Shown: positions 32,360 to 43,309, counted from the stretch's first letter. The stretch: DNA of 64,000 nucleotides from Oegoconia quadripuncta (GCA_949316235.1 OX438748.1:11597001-11661000), one strand, 5' to 3'. Numbers and translations are program-made. The notes: generated from the letters alone by a model not told the origin.

Positions 32360-33630
32360 TCCCCACTGTTGAGTCACAGCATTATTTTTTGACTAAATAA
32401 AACTGTACCTGAAAATGATTTTACTTTACTTGTGACTTACGAAGTACAAAAGCTATCATAGTTACACACACGTAATATGAGTTAGGAACTATATATTTCC
32501 TTTCCCATTCAATCACGTTTAAGGGACGGAACGTGGGAGCCACTCTACAACTTCAAGGCACGAACTCCAGATCAGATGAGGCATCAGTTGCAACCGAAAA
32601 AATATTTTGTTTACTCTTATAGTTTCATTTACTTTAGAACAAAAACCTTCCTAAACCTTTTGAATAATTTAATTAGATTTTTATTGACAAGATGATGATA
32701 TAAAAAAAAATTGTGTGACCCGTCGGTGACAACAAAAAGTTATATTGTTTAAATTTTCACTCGCTGGTCACGCACAAAAATCTTAGTATGACGAGCTGAT
32801 GGAATAAAGATGTTAATTTGCTCCAGGCTTCACTAACTGGACAAATATGTGTAAAATCCGCTTATCCAATTGGTGGCAACCCTTGTCATGTTCATGATTT
32901 TTCGTTTGATGTCCCGTTTTACTGTCTTCATCGTTATTACGAACAGTCTATTTCCCCTAAAGATACACAATTTGCTTAGGATTTGATCTTAAAAGTACAA
33001 TCTTTCTCTGACAGCAAATTGATACCATAATATATTAAAAATTGTAGAATTCTATGGAACATGACATTAATTTTCCTTTTGTAAAATACAAAAATACAGT
33101 ACTTTCGAATGTTACATAGGTGTGAATAAAATCATTTACATATGCAAATTTAAAAGCAGAGCAATATTTGGGGCGTCGTCGTGTATTTTTAATGATACCA
33201 AAAACGATTCTAGTAAAGCGACGAAATGGATAAAACACGCAGTCCGATTTCTGCACATTGGACACCTTAATTGAAAGCGTTGAAAATAAAATTATTTACG
33301 AGTATTTCTGAATTGGAATTTATTAAAACATGACCGATTACTCATCTGAAAGTATATAATTACTTTATTATGAATTGTCTGAATTGTCGATATCATAAAA
33401 GTAATGACTGATTCCATTTAATATTTTGAGAATGACAATGATTGCGAAATCGAATATACAAAGTACAGGAAACTGCGCAACATCTTCTCTTTAAAATTAA
33501 GGGAATTTTTTTAATCAAACAGAAAGTAACTTACTTATTGGTATCTCATTATGGGCCACATAAGAAAGGTCAATATCACGCAGTGAGCTATAGAGAGGGA
33601 GATGCTCAGCGTTTCACTACGAGATCGAAT
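32360..33630. other. Unassigned sequence
   Basis: Open frames at 33035-33265 and 33442-33639 show no motif. No gene is seen. Confidence 0.4.
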
Positions 33631-33639
33631 CAGGAATGA

Positions 33640-33825
33640 GAAAATCCGTAGAAGGATGAAAGTCACCAAAGCAAGTTGGCCATTAAAATTCTTGAGTAGA
33701 GACCCGCAACGGCAAGCGTAGCATAGGACGTCCACCCACGAGGTGGACCGACATCCTGATGAAGGTCGCGGGAAGTTGCTGGATGTAGGCCACTTCCACG
33801 GTCGCTCTGGAAACCTTGAGTGAGA
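33640..33825 (+). mobile_element. RTE-like LINE C-terminal remnant
   Basis: GAAAATCCGTAGAAGGATGA, AAGTCACCAAAG, TTCTTGAGTAGAGACCCGCA, AGCGTAGCATAGGACGTCCA, CCCACGAGGTGGACCGACAT and GATGAAGGTCGCGGGAAG follow the family order, with an internal deletion. Confidence 0.7.
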
Positions 33826-33914
33826 CATTGAGCTTTCTTATGAGGCTTACAGTTTCAGCACGTTTCAGTGCCATAAGTCGTTACCGATACACACATTGAT
33901 AAAGACTTTCGTCT

Positions 33915-34238
33915 TTAAGAGGGTATATCCCACAAAGTTATCCATACAAACTTTCTAGTCAAAATTTTTCGATATGAATAGACGAATTCTAATGAAATTT
34001 TGTACGTATAAACACGATACATAGATGTAAAAAGGTAGTAGAAAACATTTACAAAATGTCGAATTTCAAAGAAAAATGTAATATGAAAAACTTAAAATCG
34101 CTATAATTTAATGTCAACTACCTTTTTTAGATCTATGTACATGTTTTATAAAGTTTCATTAGAATCAGTTTATTTATATTTCGAAAAATTTGGACTTGTA
34201 AGTTTGTATGAAATAGCGTGTGAAATAAACCCTCTTAA
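33915..34238. mobile_element. TTAA-flanked MITE (piggyBac-type target)
   Basis: TTAA at 33915-33918 and 34235-34238 flank a fold-back unit whose ends are GAGGGTATAT and the complement of ATAAACCCTC. The inverted arms extend about 120 bp with the shared blocks CATACAAACTT, AATTTTTCGA, TTCTAATGAAA and AAAAGGTAGT. There is no open frame. TTAA duplication and short GA/CC-type ends are characteristic of piggyBac relatives, so this is probably a non-autonomous derivative. Confidence 0.8.
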
Positions 34239-34242
34239 ACAC

Positions 34243-34350
34243 TGAGGTATTTTGTACCTAATAACCACGTGATAGTAAATAATAAAACCACGTGTCGTCT
34301 CGTACAAAATACCTCGAGACGACACGTGGTTATTATTTACTCGACTAAAA
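34243..34350. repeat. Interleaved hairpins with three CACGTG boxes
   Basis: GAGGTATTTTGTAC (about 34244-34257) has its exact complement GTACAAAATACCTC at about 34302-34315. ACCACGTGTCGTCTCG (about 34287-34302) has its complement CGAGACGACACGTGGT at 34315-34330. The two pairs overlap in A-B-A'-B' order. CACGTG occurs at 34266-34271, 34289-34294 and 34323-34328. CACGTG is the bHLH E-box (clock and Myc-type factors), but being palindromic it can also arise simply from the fold. Confidence 0.75.
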
Positions 34351-34409
34351 TGTAAAAAATTCTTACATCCAGCCACTCATTAATTCTACTAGCGGTTAGC
34401 ATACTTTTT

Positions 34410-34625
34410 AACCATCGCTGACGAAAAACGATGGGTGTTATTTGCTTGACGGCGTTGTGTGTGTGTGTCCAGTCTTTGTCCGAATATATCTCAGTAATGC
34501 GTGATCCTCTTTGAGTGCGGTTTTTTTATATTAAAGACAAAACAAGGTCAAAGCTTCTTAGTCACGTTTGATTAAAATCCTAAGCCGTTTCAAAGATAAT
34601 TTAGCTTTTAACGAAATCTTTTGGT
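34410..34625 (+). repeat. Repeat family C copy
   Basis: ACGATGGGTGTTATTTGCTT, GACGGCGTTGTGTGTGTG, TCCAGTCTTTGTCCG, CAGTAATGCG and GAGTGCGGTTTTTTTATATT, then CCGTTTCAAAGATAATTTAG. It has the most complete 3' side of the family. Confidence 0.6.
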
Positions 34626-34629
34626 CAAG

Positions 34630-36285
34630 GTCTACCTGCACTTTTAGCATAACAGGCGCGATAAACGTTTACGTCGCGCGAGATAATATTTGTCCTGCTC
34701 ATTCACTTGGACGAAATATACAACTATCCCACTTGCACTCCACATCGAACGCGACCAAACAGTACCATGATACGGGGGAGGGATGATATTGCAATTATTC
34801 AATCAATGTTGTCAGGAATTTTCTAAATTTTCAATGTATAGTTACTGTTTATGGGTTTCTAATAGAACAAAATCAGTAAGAGAAGAATAATTAAACAAAA
34901 GTATCATATACTTTATATATCGTAATTTATATTTTCCATAAAATACGTTTCTATAATACACACACCTCTAACACGAGTTTCAATGTTATATTCATATTAT
35001 GATTACCTTTCTTAATAAAAAACATAGGTAATTTGAATTTTCACACTCTAAAGTTCCATTTTGCACTTTCTCGGTGAACTCAACAACAAGCTGCAAAACA
35101 ACGCTGACACAGCAATTGCATCTCAACCTTCTGGGCGAATAGTGTAGAAGGGCATAGTGTAAAATAATGCAGTAACCTGAGACCAAGAAAAAATAGTTCT
35201 GAGCACGCTGTACTACAGAAGTCACACACACACTAAAAAAAAAAACTTGTACGTAGCTGAACTTTCATTTACTTGTAACACAAAATAGGTGATCACAAAC
35301 CTAGGGCAACGTGTAACAAAAAGTGTTTGGTTAATTTAATTACCGAACTGTTTTATTAAGATGTCAAAACAGTAAAGTCAAGCTCTAACTAACATGTTTG
35401 TTCATGGCTAAGCCTACTTCGGATTGACTTTGCAATACTTTTATTAACTACTGGACTTCTTAAATGCAGCTGGTAAGCTAACTTTTTGCATACGAGCAAG
35501 GCGAGGCAGGGCGACCGACCGGAATTAGGCTATGTATAAACAAAAGTATTTGGTTAGATACAATCATAATGATGACTGTCCTTTGATAACCCTTATGTTA
35601 GATCTAATAGATAGGTTTGTTAATGATTATAAAATTTGCATTTTTGTTATTATGTAACCAAAAAATGATTATTTGTTTCAAAAGATTCTCTTAAAATAGT
35701 CAAACTTTATTGACTGTTAGTAGCTAAGGTGATCGTTCAAAGATAACAAAAATAAATGTTTGCTATCAACGCATGGTTTTAATAACATACAATCAATGAA
35801 CTTAGCACATATTGATTAAAATGGTATTGTTATACATTACCACCACTCACTGTTTGCTTATTTATGATTAATAAATGATGAAGCCTTGGCTGTACATAGC
35901 AGTCATGGCTGGCTCAATCGACAATTTAACATGCCGTCTGGAGCACGAAAACACTCTTATTAAAATACAACTACTGATCTACTACGCGCCAGACATTGCT
36001 TAATTTCGCTAATCGAAAACGAATAGCGCCGCGAGTGTCTCCATAGCAGAGTATACTCACCTACAAAAAACGTAGTTGAGTTACTAACATCCATTTTAAG
36101 AAACTGTGGCTTTAGTTCTAACTGCAGTTGTAGTCTCACTTGCAATTGCGCTCGGCTCTCTGTGGAGCTGTTATGTGAAGTTGTCTAAAACAATGATTCT
36201 GAATGTAAGGTGAAAGAACAATTATTCGTAATTAAATCTCTACAGATTTCAAGCTCCATATCTTTTACCGAAGGCTTGGTTTCAT
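34630..36285. other. Unassigned intergenic sequence
   Basis: Minus frames at 34992-35231 and 35960-36145 have no recognisable motif. 35900-35950 resembles the CCGAAGCACGGAAAC repeat seen near 56370. No gene is seen. Confidence 0.4.
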
Positions 36286-36293
36286 AGGATATA

Positions 36294-36560
36294 CAGAGTT
36301 AAATTTAATTAGTATAATTCCTGTTTACTGGTACAAGCTCTATGGCTCCTCGTGGAAAGTTATTCGTATTCAAGAGTGGAGTCACCAGCCGAAAATAGTT
36401 GGACTTCCATACTAAAGGTAGTTCCAGAAAGATTTAGTATGTAGGTATGGGTAATCGAAATTTTTTTGATCGAATTCGATTATGGTTCCTTGGGGGAAGT
36501 TGTTCGTAATTAAGTGAGGCGTCACAACTTTGGGAATTACACGAATTTGAATTCACCCTG
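36294..36560. mobile_element. Fold-back MITE G, third copy
   Basis: Flanked by ATATA and TATATA, with ends CAGAGTTAAAT and TTCACCCTG. GAGTGGAGTCACCAGCCGAA, AATAGTTGGACTTCCATAC and GATTATGGTTCC match the other copies. The internal arms are unequal, showing a deletion. Confidence 0.75.
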
Positions 36561-36741
36561 TATATAAATATTACATACACCCTACGCCATCTAGTTTCAT
36601 ACTAAGCAACTAGGCTTGTATTATGGATACCCGATGGTTGATATACTAAACATGAATAACTCCATCAACAAAACATATGACAGATTCAAGACAGCGTATT
36701 ACGCCACAAAGGTAAACTTTCGCAGTAACGAACATCACAGT

Positions 36742-37045
36742 AAGAACTTTCGTGACAACTTACGTCGCAATGGTATACTAACGTACATCGCAGTAAAGAA
36801 CTTTCGTGACAACTTACGTCGCAATGGTATACTAACGTACATCGCAGTAAAGAACTTTCGTGACAACTTACGTCGCAATGGTATACTAACGTACATCGCA
36901 GTAAAGAACTTTCGCGTCAACGCACGTCGCAATAGTAGGTATACTTTCGCAGTAACGTACATCGCAGTAAAAAACTTTCGCGACAACGTATGTCGTAATG
37001 GTAAACTTTTACAGTAACGTACTTCGCAGTAATGAATTTCGCAAC
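36742..37045. repeat. 54-bp minisatellite
   Basis: Three identical 54-bp units start at 36742, 36796 and 36850 (AAGAACTTTCGTGACAACTT...), followed by a diverged 66-bp unit at 36904 and a 62-bp unit at 36970, and a broken start at 37032. Smaller echoes of CGCAGTAACGTACATCGCAG exist inside the units. 54 is a multiple of three, so frames stay open through the array on both strands (KNFRDNLRRNGILTYIAV repeated on +). I regard these as consequences of the repeat rather than a protein. Confidence 0.93.
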
Positions 37046-37120
37046 TATGATTTACACACGAGATTCGAACCCGCGACCTTTTAGTATTGCAGTCAGGGTT
37101 TCTAACCACTACACCAAACA
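37046..37120 (-). mobile_element. SINE A head, minus strand
   Basis: Complement of TTTGGTGTAGTGGTTAGAAA and GGTCGCGGGTTCGAATCTCG, i.e. boxes A and B of family A without the body. It directly abuts the 54-bp minisatellite. Confidence 0.65.
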
Positions 37121-37371
37121 TATCGTAAAAAATATGAAAACTTGCTATAGTGTGCATAATTATAGAGAGTTTTAAATATAGTCACGAGATAGAAGCGTTG
37201 CCTTTCTTTTACTCGTATAGAGCATGAACGTGACAGCAGGCTTATAGCCCGCCAGCTTTCGGGCCGCGACTTTGAACTGATCCAAGTTTGAAAATTCTTT
37301 CAGTAAGTAATAGAAATTTACACTATTCTCGAGTGACTGAGTGACCCTACTGTTTTACTGTGAAGATTACT

Positions 37372-37535
37372 TACATACATAAAGTCACGCCTGTTATCCG
37401 TAGTGGTAGGCAGACACCACAGACTTCCACTTGCTACGATTCTGACACACCTCTGTTGCTTCAATCACTCTGATATTAGTTCAGGGTACTCTTGATTTGG
37501 CCTTTCTTTCTACACCTTATATTCGGCAGTATATT
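37372..37535 (+). repeat. Repeat family E copy
   Basis: CATAAAGTCACGCCTGTTAT, GTAGGCAGACACCACAGACT, TCCACTTGCTACGATTCTGA and CACACCTCTGTTGCTTC. Other copies: 47131-47265 (+) and 56067-56152 (-). No coding content. Confidence 0.6.
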
Positions 37536-37714
37536 TGGCTATGATATTAAGTTTTTTATGACTGTTTTTGTATACAGAAGGCTGCATTATTGATTCCTAT
37601 TTCGAAATTAACTATTTTGTCTGAGGATGTAAAAAGTTATAGCCCAGTGATTATAATTTACTAAATAACAATTATTTAAGAGTTTGGTGTTTGTTTATAC
37701 AACTTATTATGACA

Positions 37715-37810
37715 ACTGGCATCCATAATTCAAGGCTAGTTGCTTATAGTGTGGAACTAAATGGCGCTGTGTTTATGTCTAAGGATATTTATTTATTATA
37801 TTAATTATTA
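37715..37810 (+). mobile_element. SINE A 3' end only
   Basis: GTGGAACTAAATGGCGCTGT and GTCTAAGGATATTTATTTAT is the tail of family A without its tRNA head; a 5'-truncated copy. Confidence 0.55.
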
Positions 37811-38146
37811 CCTATAGCAATCATCGAGCTTACTAGAAGAAACTTTTTTCAAGAATACCTAGTATTAAAGTTGTTTCACTCAAAAAATATTCTGGCATCA
37901 AACATTGACCTAGGCAGGTACGTGTGCTCTCAAGCTCGGAGAGTTCCTCTATCTACAAAGTTAGCTGAAGCCTTTTCTCATTTGGAGAATTCGTAATTGG
38001 AAACCTGAGCTAAGATCAAAGAGTATTAAATTACGTGCCTTCCAACACTAGGAACTAGTTTTACTTTTGGATACCGGCTTCTATTTTCCTTTATGGATTG
38101 TTATAAATTTTATATCCCACTATGTGTACACGACGACCAACGACCT

Positions 38147-38410
38147 GTTTGGTGTAGTGGTACAAACTCTGACCACTATACCAAAAGGTCGCGGATTCGA
38201 ATCCCACTAGGGGCATATGTTTGTGTGATGAATACGGACATGTGTACCCGAGTTATGGATGGTTTCATTTATAATAAGTATTTATTTACAAAAAAAATAT
38301 GTATTTATGTAATATATCAACTATCTGGTATCCACAACACAAGCCTATAGTTGCTTACTGTGGAACTAGATGGCGATGTGTATATGTCTAAGGATATTTA
38401 TGTATTTATT
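38147..38410 (+). mobile_element. tRNA-derived SINE, subfamily A1
   Basis: GTTTGGTGTAGTGGTACAAA (box A), GGTCGCGGATTCGAATCCCA (box B), then TGTGTGATGAATACGGACAT, GAGTTATGGATGG, CCACAACACAAGCCTATAGT, TGGAACTAGATGGCGATGTG and the TAAGGATATTTATG tail. Confidence 0.8.
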
Positions 38411-38640
38411 AATTAACTAAGTATATACATGAAACAACAAATTTATAAAACACAATTAAAAATACCTATATCTTATAGAAAAAATACGCCGTCCAACTCG
38501 CTTCCGTGAGGCATAGTACCTAGTACTTGTAAAACCTACTTAGCTATAGTTTTCCTTTTAACTTTAACGGTGGGGTACTGTGTGTCAGTGCGTACCCTGA
38601 GAGCTGAATGAACGCCAATGGCAAGCTCCCATTGACAGTG

Positions 38641-38948
38641 GTGTCACGTGAGTTAGCGAATCTACATCGAAAACTGTCACGCTTCGAAATTCAATTCAAT
38701 TCAATTCATTTATTCTAACAGCTTACATTAACAGTACTTAACCTAACATGTAAGCCTTAGTCAATATTAAATATTACATACGAGTACCATGTCATTTGAA
38801 ATTTAATATAAGTGGGTATAATCTTCAAATCATTACTCAGCTCGTATATCTGTCGGGTTTTGGCTTTATGGATTTTATTTCCTTTGGAGATTGTGACGTG
38901 GCACACAATGTGTTAATTATCGGATATACGGATCTTTAGGAACTATAG
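38641..38948. repeat. Inverted-repeat arm 1 (interrupted)
   Basis: 38641-38689 (GTGTCACGTGAG ... ACTGTCACGCTTCGAA) and 38830-38948 (CATTACTCAGCTCG ... CGGATCTTTAGGAACTATAG) together match the complement of 39625-39803. The gap 38690-38829 is a LINE tail. The arms face each other about 0.7 kb apart. Confidence 0.8.
38690..38829 (-). mobile_element. LINE 3' tail with (AATTC)n end
   Basis: TTCAATTCAATTCAATTC then ATTTATTCTAACAGC. On the minus strand it is ...AATAAAT followed by the (GAATT)n repeat. The uninterrupted arm at 39625-39803 shows the exact empty site, so the simple repeat is part of the insertion. Confidence 0.7.
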
Positions 38949-39317
38949 ACACGACACGTAACGCGTAGTCCACTGGATTTGTTGGTTGATGACATTCGTT
39001 CGTTACGTTTTGCTTCATCACTATAACTCTGATGACACTGGTGTCGATTCTGACAACACATTCTAAACAAAATCTTTGATTTTGATAAGAGAAATACGTC
39101 AGATACAAAATACCAGCAATCAAATTAAGCAATAGATTTAATTGTCTACATAAGTATAGTTGTGTATTGGTCGAGTAAGACTACGGCGAACGTATCGTGA
39201 TCAAATCGGGGACGTGTTTAAAAAAAAGGCCAAGTGCCCTAAATATTTAGTGTAAAGTCTATATACACTTTTCCTTATCAAAACCACAGATTCAGTTTAT
39301 TCAAGTGACGTCAGAAT

Positions 39318-39521
39318 CTTTTTTTTTTATTTTTTTATATGAGAGGGCGGCAAACGAGCATGCAGGTCACCTGATGGAAATCAATCACCGCCGCCCATGG
39401 ACACCCGCAACACCAAAAGGGTCACAGATGCGTTGCCGGCCTTTGAGGAAGGTGTAGGCTCGTTTCTTGAAGGTTCCAATGTCGTACTCGTTCGGGAATA
39501 CCGCTGCCGGAAGTCCGTTCA
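39318..39521 (-). mobile_element. Jockey-like LINE 3' end, second copy
   Basis: Same element as 27012-27935. The minus frame ends [20 protein letters not shown] then [17 protein letters not shown], followed by the 3' UTR and a poly-A seen as T's at 39318-39327. Only the last 200 bp were inserted. Confidence 0.85.
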
Positions 39522-39624
39522 TCTATACCAATATCACCAGAAATTAATATAAAGATGTGTCATGTGTGATGCGGAAACGAACAAAAGTACCAACAAATCC
39601 AGTGGACGAACGTGTTAAGTGTCG

Positions 39625-39803
39625 ACTTTATAGTTCCTAAAGATCCGTATATTCGATAAATAACACATTGTGTGCCACGTCACAATCTCCAAAGGAACAA
39701 TAAAATCCATCGAGCAAAAACCCTACAGCTATACGAGCTGAGTAATGGTCTCGAGGCGTGACAGTTTTCGATGTGGATTCACTGGGTATCTCACGTGACG
39801 CCT
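39625..39803. repeat. Inverted-repeat arm 2 (intact)
   Basis: TAGTTCCTAAAGATCCGTAT ... GTGCCACGTCACAATCTCCA ... TGAGTAATGG ... GACAGTTTTCGATGTGGATT ... TCACGTGACG. It is the complement of arm 1. The minus frame at 39637-39891 runs through it (GFYCSFGDCDVAHNVLFIEY), which may be a coding trace, but I recognise no protein. Confidence 0.8.
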
Positions 39804-40029
39804 TCCCCGCAGGGCGCGGAATTGATTGCTTTGATGCCACTTCGTCACACGTTAAACCGCCGAAACGGGACGGGTTCGAATGCGATCTCATTTTCTTTTT
39901 CCTATTTGCGTAATGCTTTGGTTTGGTGATTCTTGGTAGGGCTTCTGTTTTGTAAAAGAAAAATGTAACACCTGTGAAAAAACAACTAAAAGAACCTTAT
40001 AGGCCTTCATCGACCTTTCTATATCACAT

Positions 40030-40135
40030 CTGGCACAGGACGTTCACTACTGAACATAAGACTCCCCCATAGATCCAAAGCGACCGGTTGGAAGCGGCCT
40101 GCATCCAGCTACTTCCTATATCGTATGTCATATAC
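40030..40135 (-). mobile_element. RTE-like LINE 3' end remnant
   Basis: Complement of GGAAGTAGCTGGATGCAGGC, GCTTCCAACCGGTCGC and TATGGGGGAGTC, plus TTCAGTAGTGAACGTCC: the 3' end of the RTE-like family. Confidence 0.6.
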
Positions 40136-40230
40136 TTACTATAAAGTCATTGATATAGGTACAATCGTAAGCAATTTTTTTTAGGGCGATGATAACAATA
40201 CCTACTTACTACTAGTATCAAATGTTATTT

Positions 40231-40430
40231 TAACCCCCGATAAAAACGACTGATATTATGTGTTTGAACAGATTGTATATGTCCAGTTTTTGTCTAGATG
40301 TATATCAATAATGTGTAGTTTGGTGTGAATGCGGTTTCCTTTATATTTAAGATCAATTAGGACGTCGTTGGCCATGTTTGATGATAATCGGTTCAACCGT
40401 TTCGAAGACATTTAACTTTTAACACAATTC
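40231..40430 (+). repeat. Repeat family C copy
   Basis: TAACCCCCGATAAAAACGAC, TGTCCAGTTTTTGTC, CAATAATGTG and GTGAATGCGGTTTCCTTTAT, then CGGTTCAACCGTTTCGAAGA. It lacks the GT run. Confidence 0.55.
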
Positions 40431-40439
40431 CTTCGTATT

Positions 40440-41370
40440 CCTGTATGATCAAAATCAAAAAAAAAAAAACCTACCTTTACCTAAAGAAATTAATCTAGTT
40501 AATTATTCTACAGTTTTCATATTGCGTTAGAGGACACAGAAATGTCGAAAAAATAAAAGTTGTCAGAATGTCGGAAAAACATGAACGTCTGAAAGACTAA
40601 TTAATACCTAGTTGATCTAATTGGATTTTTTGTCATACCCTTTATAAAATATTGGAAAGTTAAATAGAAATTTTTGTCCATTAAGTCTTTTTTAAATCAA
40701 TCAATTTATTGTTTTCACATGGGTGGGGTCACATATGCACCGAGCGGAATTCGAACGATCATGATTGTACTCGTGTGGTTTAAATCATAAAGAATGCTAT
40801 CAGTTAGGTCGAAATCGAGATTCTAGCCATCGTTCGTCGAAAGAACAATGAAGGAAATGTTCTTGTATTTAGGAGAATTAGGTACCTGGGTATCATCCAA
40901 AATAAAGTTTAATTTCATTATCGTACAATAACATTGTATCCACTAAACAACTGGTACCCATATCACATTCTTTCACCCTCTCACAAATGCTAAACCGTTT
41001 TCCTCAATCCCTCAATCCTTTGAAAAATCGCGAGCCTCTTCAGAATACCCGCATCTCTTTCCTGTTAATTTACTAGCCCATTCATCCCATTCGATTTGTG
41101 TCTTATATCGGAAATAATTTCCACTCTCTAACTCGCCGTGCTGGCCTCTAATCTCCTCTCTATTTATTACGATTGGAGGCTTTGAGTTGCGCAAATAAAT
41201 TCACTGCGACCTGGTCCTCGCGCGTCTGGTATACACATTCCAGAATAAAAGGAAGACCAAATATGTATTTTATTTATTTTACAGCGAGATAAAGTATTAT
41301 AGATTTGTTTTTATATATATACTTAATAATAATACGTGGATAAACGATCGTCGTTTGGACCTTTCAGTGC
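40440..41370. other. Unassigned sequence
   Basis: The minus frame at 41012-41194 (MRNSKPPIVINREEIRGQHG) is GC-mixed and protein-like but only 60 residues and unidentified. Nothing else is recognised. Confidence 0.35.
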
Positions 41371-41372
41371 GA

Positions 41373-41532
41373 GTTTCGTCTCGTTTTTAACTTTACCATC
41401 GCGGTCGCGTTTACGCAAAAAGTATCTATGAAAAAAATCGTTTTGCAAACTATCCGCTAGAGGCGCTGCACATTTCTTTATACAAATCGTCACGTAAACG
41501 TGAACGCGGTAGTAAAGTTAAGTCGAAACAAA
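41373..41532. mobile_element. Small fold-back MITE
   Basis: The left arm 41373-41415 (GTTTCGTCTCG ... TAACTTTACC ... CGCGTTTACG) pairs with the complement of 41492-41532 (CGTAAACGTGAACGCGGTAG ... AAAGTTAAGTCGAAAC), around about 76 bp. No open frame. Flanking duplication not fixed. Confidence 0.65.
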
Positions 41533-41543
41533 ACTTACACTCC

Positions 41544-41660
41544 GCCCTCTGTCCACTGATGAATACAGGCCTCCCACAAGGCTTTGTATTTGGAATAGTC
41601 TCATGCCACCCGCATCCAATGTCGGACAGCCATCTTCTTTAGGTCGTCTGTACGCCTTAG
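41544..41660 (-). mobile_element. RTE-like LINE 3' end remnant
   Basis: On the minus strand the frame reads DDLKKMAVRHWMRVA and, after a stop, DYSKYKALWEAYIHQW, the C-terminus typical of the family (DDIxKxAGxxWMRxAxDR, GEAYVQQW). Confidence 0.65.
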
Positions 41661-41664
41661 AAGG

Positions 41665-42175
41665 AAACGTTTGTAGTCGCTTCATCTTACTGATTCTCTG
41701 ACTTTCAAACTTTTAACTCTTCTTTAATCATTGTTTAAGGTAGCAATTTGCCCAAGGTAGCAATAGAGTCACGTAGGGCATCGCTGCCTTCGGTCGTAAG
41801 TACGATATTAATCTGTGCTTCGGTATAGGCACCGTGCAGAGTGCCACTTGCTACCAATCCGCAGGCTTCTAGGATTTACAGTGGGAGGAGTAATGAATGA
41901 ATAGAAGCCAGTAATAATTCTCCAAGTTATATTAGTCACTATAGTTCTACGAAATTTCTTCTGCTGGGGAACATATAGCTTGTAAATGGAGTGATGAGTG
42001 AGGGCGCTTATCGCGTAGGTACCATTAGTTAATCATCACTAGCAATACACAATGGTGGAAGATCTTTATCATACAAAACAAACAACAATTTTCCCAATGC
42101 CGCCATCTGCCGCTTTCTGAAATTGAACCTACTAGCTACGTGACCCAGTGACACGTCGATTCAATTTTAATATAT
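41665..42175. other. Unassigned sequence
   Basis: 41740-41880 shares AGCAATAGAGTCACG and neighbouring blocks with 6560-6600. No gene. Confidence 0.35.
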
Positions 42176-42179
42176 TTTT

Positions 42180-42456
42180 TATGCACTTGGCCTCAATCAC
42201 ATCTAATAATAGTGAGCCGAAGAAGCTCGCTCATTTTTTGGGAGAGACGGGCTATCTTATCTCAAACAGCCGGCCCCAAACAATGTTAGCAACATCGCTG
42301 CTTGGCAACAGACTTAGATAACATTGCGGTAACTGGTGGATAATTAAAAATGCCCTACCTTCAACCAAACGGTGCACTATGTACTCTGCTGGGAATAGAA
42401 CTTGCGACCCCCGTTTTGTAAAGCTTATATTATTTACATTACGCGAAGGAGGTTAT
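42180..42456 (-). mobile_element. SINE family B copy
   Basis: On + it reads TGCACTTGGCCTCAATCACA, GGCTATCTTATCTC, TTAGATAACATTG, CTGCTGGGAATAGAACTTGC and TACGCGAAGGAGG. Near full length and diverged. Confidence 0.65.
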
Positions 42457-42459
42457 TAA

Positions 42460-42900
42460 CCTCAAAATATTTGTAATAAAGTGATAGATAACCGACCTTC
42501 ACTAAATATTATGCATATATCTCAATAAATCCAAATAGCATACCTCGCCTCGCTTCGGAGTTCACTATGTAAATACTTACCAAATTGAATTTTACAAATA
42601 TGATTATTGAAAATCCATTTCATATTGTCCCCAAACAAAAATATAAAACTTGCGTAAAAGGATTTAACTCAAATAACCTTGCCCTCTGATTTGTTCGAAC
42701 GCGTAAAGTTTGGATTTTGTTTGGGGTCGACGGCTTCCACAGGTGATTGAAAAAGCCTTTCAAGATATTGTGGTGTTAGAACTTTATTCCTGGATTTAAA
42801 AGCCATTAGTGAACATTATTTTGGTAGAACGATAAAGCCGACAAATGTAAAGTAGATTACAACTGATATACTTAGCGATAGACGATTCATTGAAGTATTA
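42460..42900. other. Unassigned sequence
   Basis: No gene or repeat is recognised. Confidence 0.4.
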
Positions 42901-42906
42901 ATTTGT

Positions 42907-43170
42907 TTGGTGTAGTGGTTAGCAACTCTGACCACTATACCAAAAGGTTGCGGGTTCGAATCCAGCTAGGGGCATATATTTGTGTGATGAATACGGACAT
43001 GTGTACCCGAGTTATGGATGGTTTCATTTAAATAATAAGTATTTACTTACAAAAAAAATGTATTTATGTAGTATATCAACCGTTTGGTATCCACAACACA
43101 AGCCTATAGTTGCTTAGTGTGGAACTAGAAGACGCTGTGTGTATATCTAAGAATATTTATGATTATTATT
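42907..43170 (+). mobile_element. tRNA-derived SINE, subfamily A1
   Basis: TTTGGTGTAGTGGTTAGCAA (box A), GGTTGCGGGTTCGAATCCAG (box B), the GAATACGGACATGTGTACCC body, CCACAACACAAGCCTATAGT and an (ATT)n tail. One of the best preserved copies. Confidence 0.82.
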
Positions 43171-43309
43171 ATTATTGATGAAGTCAAAATAAGTATTACA
43201 ATTGAGAATTTATTTGACATACAAAAATCCTTCGAGAGAAAGCAAGATTTTCGTAAAGGTGCCGCAAAAAATTCTAATACAATTTAGAAATATTTGGGTG
43301 ACACTGATA

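Noticed and set aside
36616..37017. 133-residue repetitive protein
   Set aside because: The frame is open on both strands because the tandem unit is 54 bp; there is no start context or other support.
36742..37045. CRISPR-like array
   Set aside because: The units are contiguous with no unique spacers, and the window is eukaryotic.
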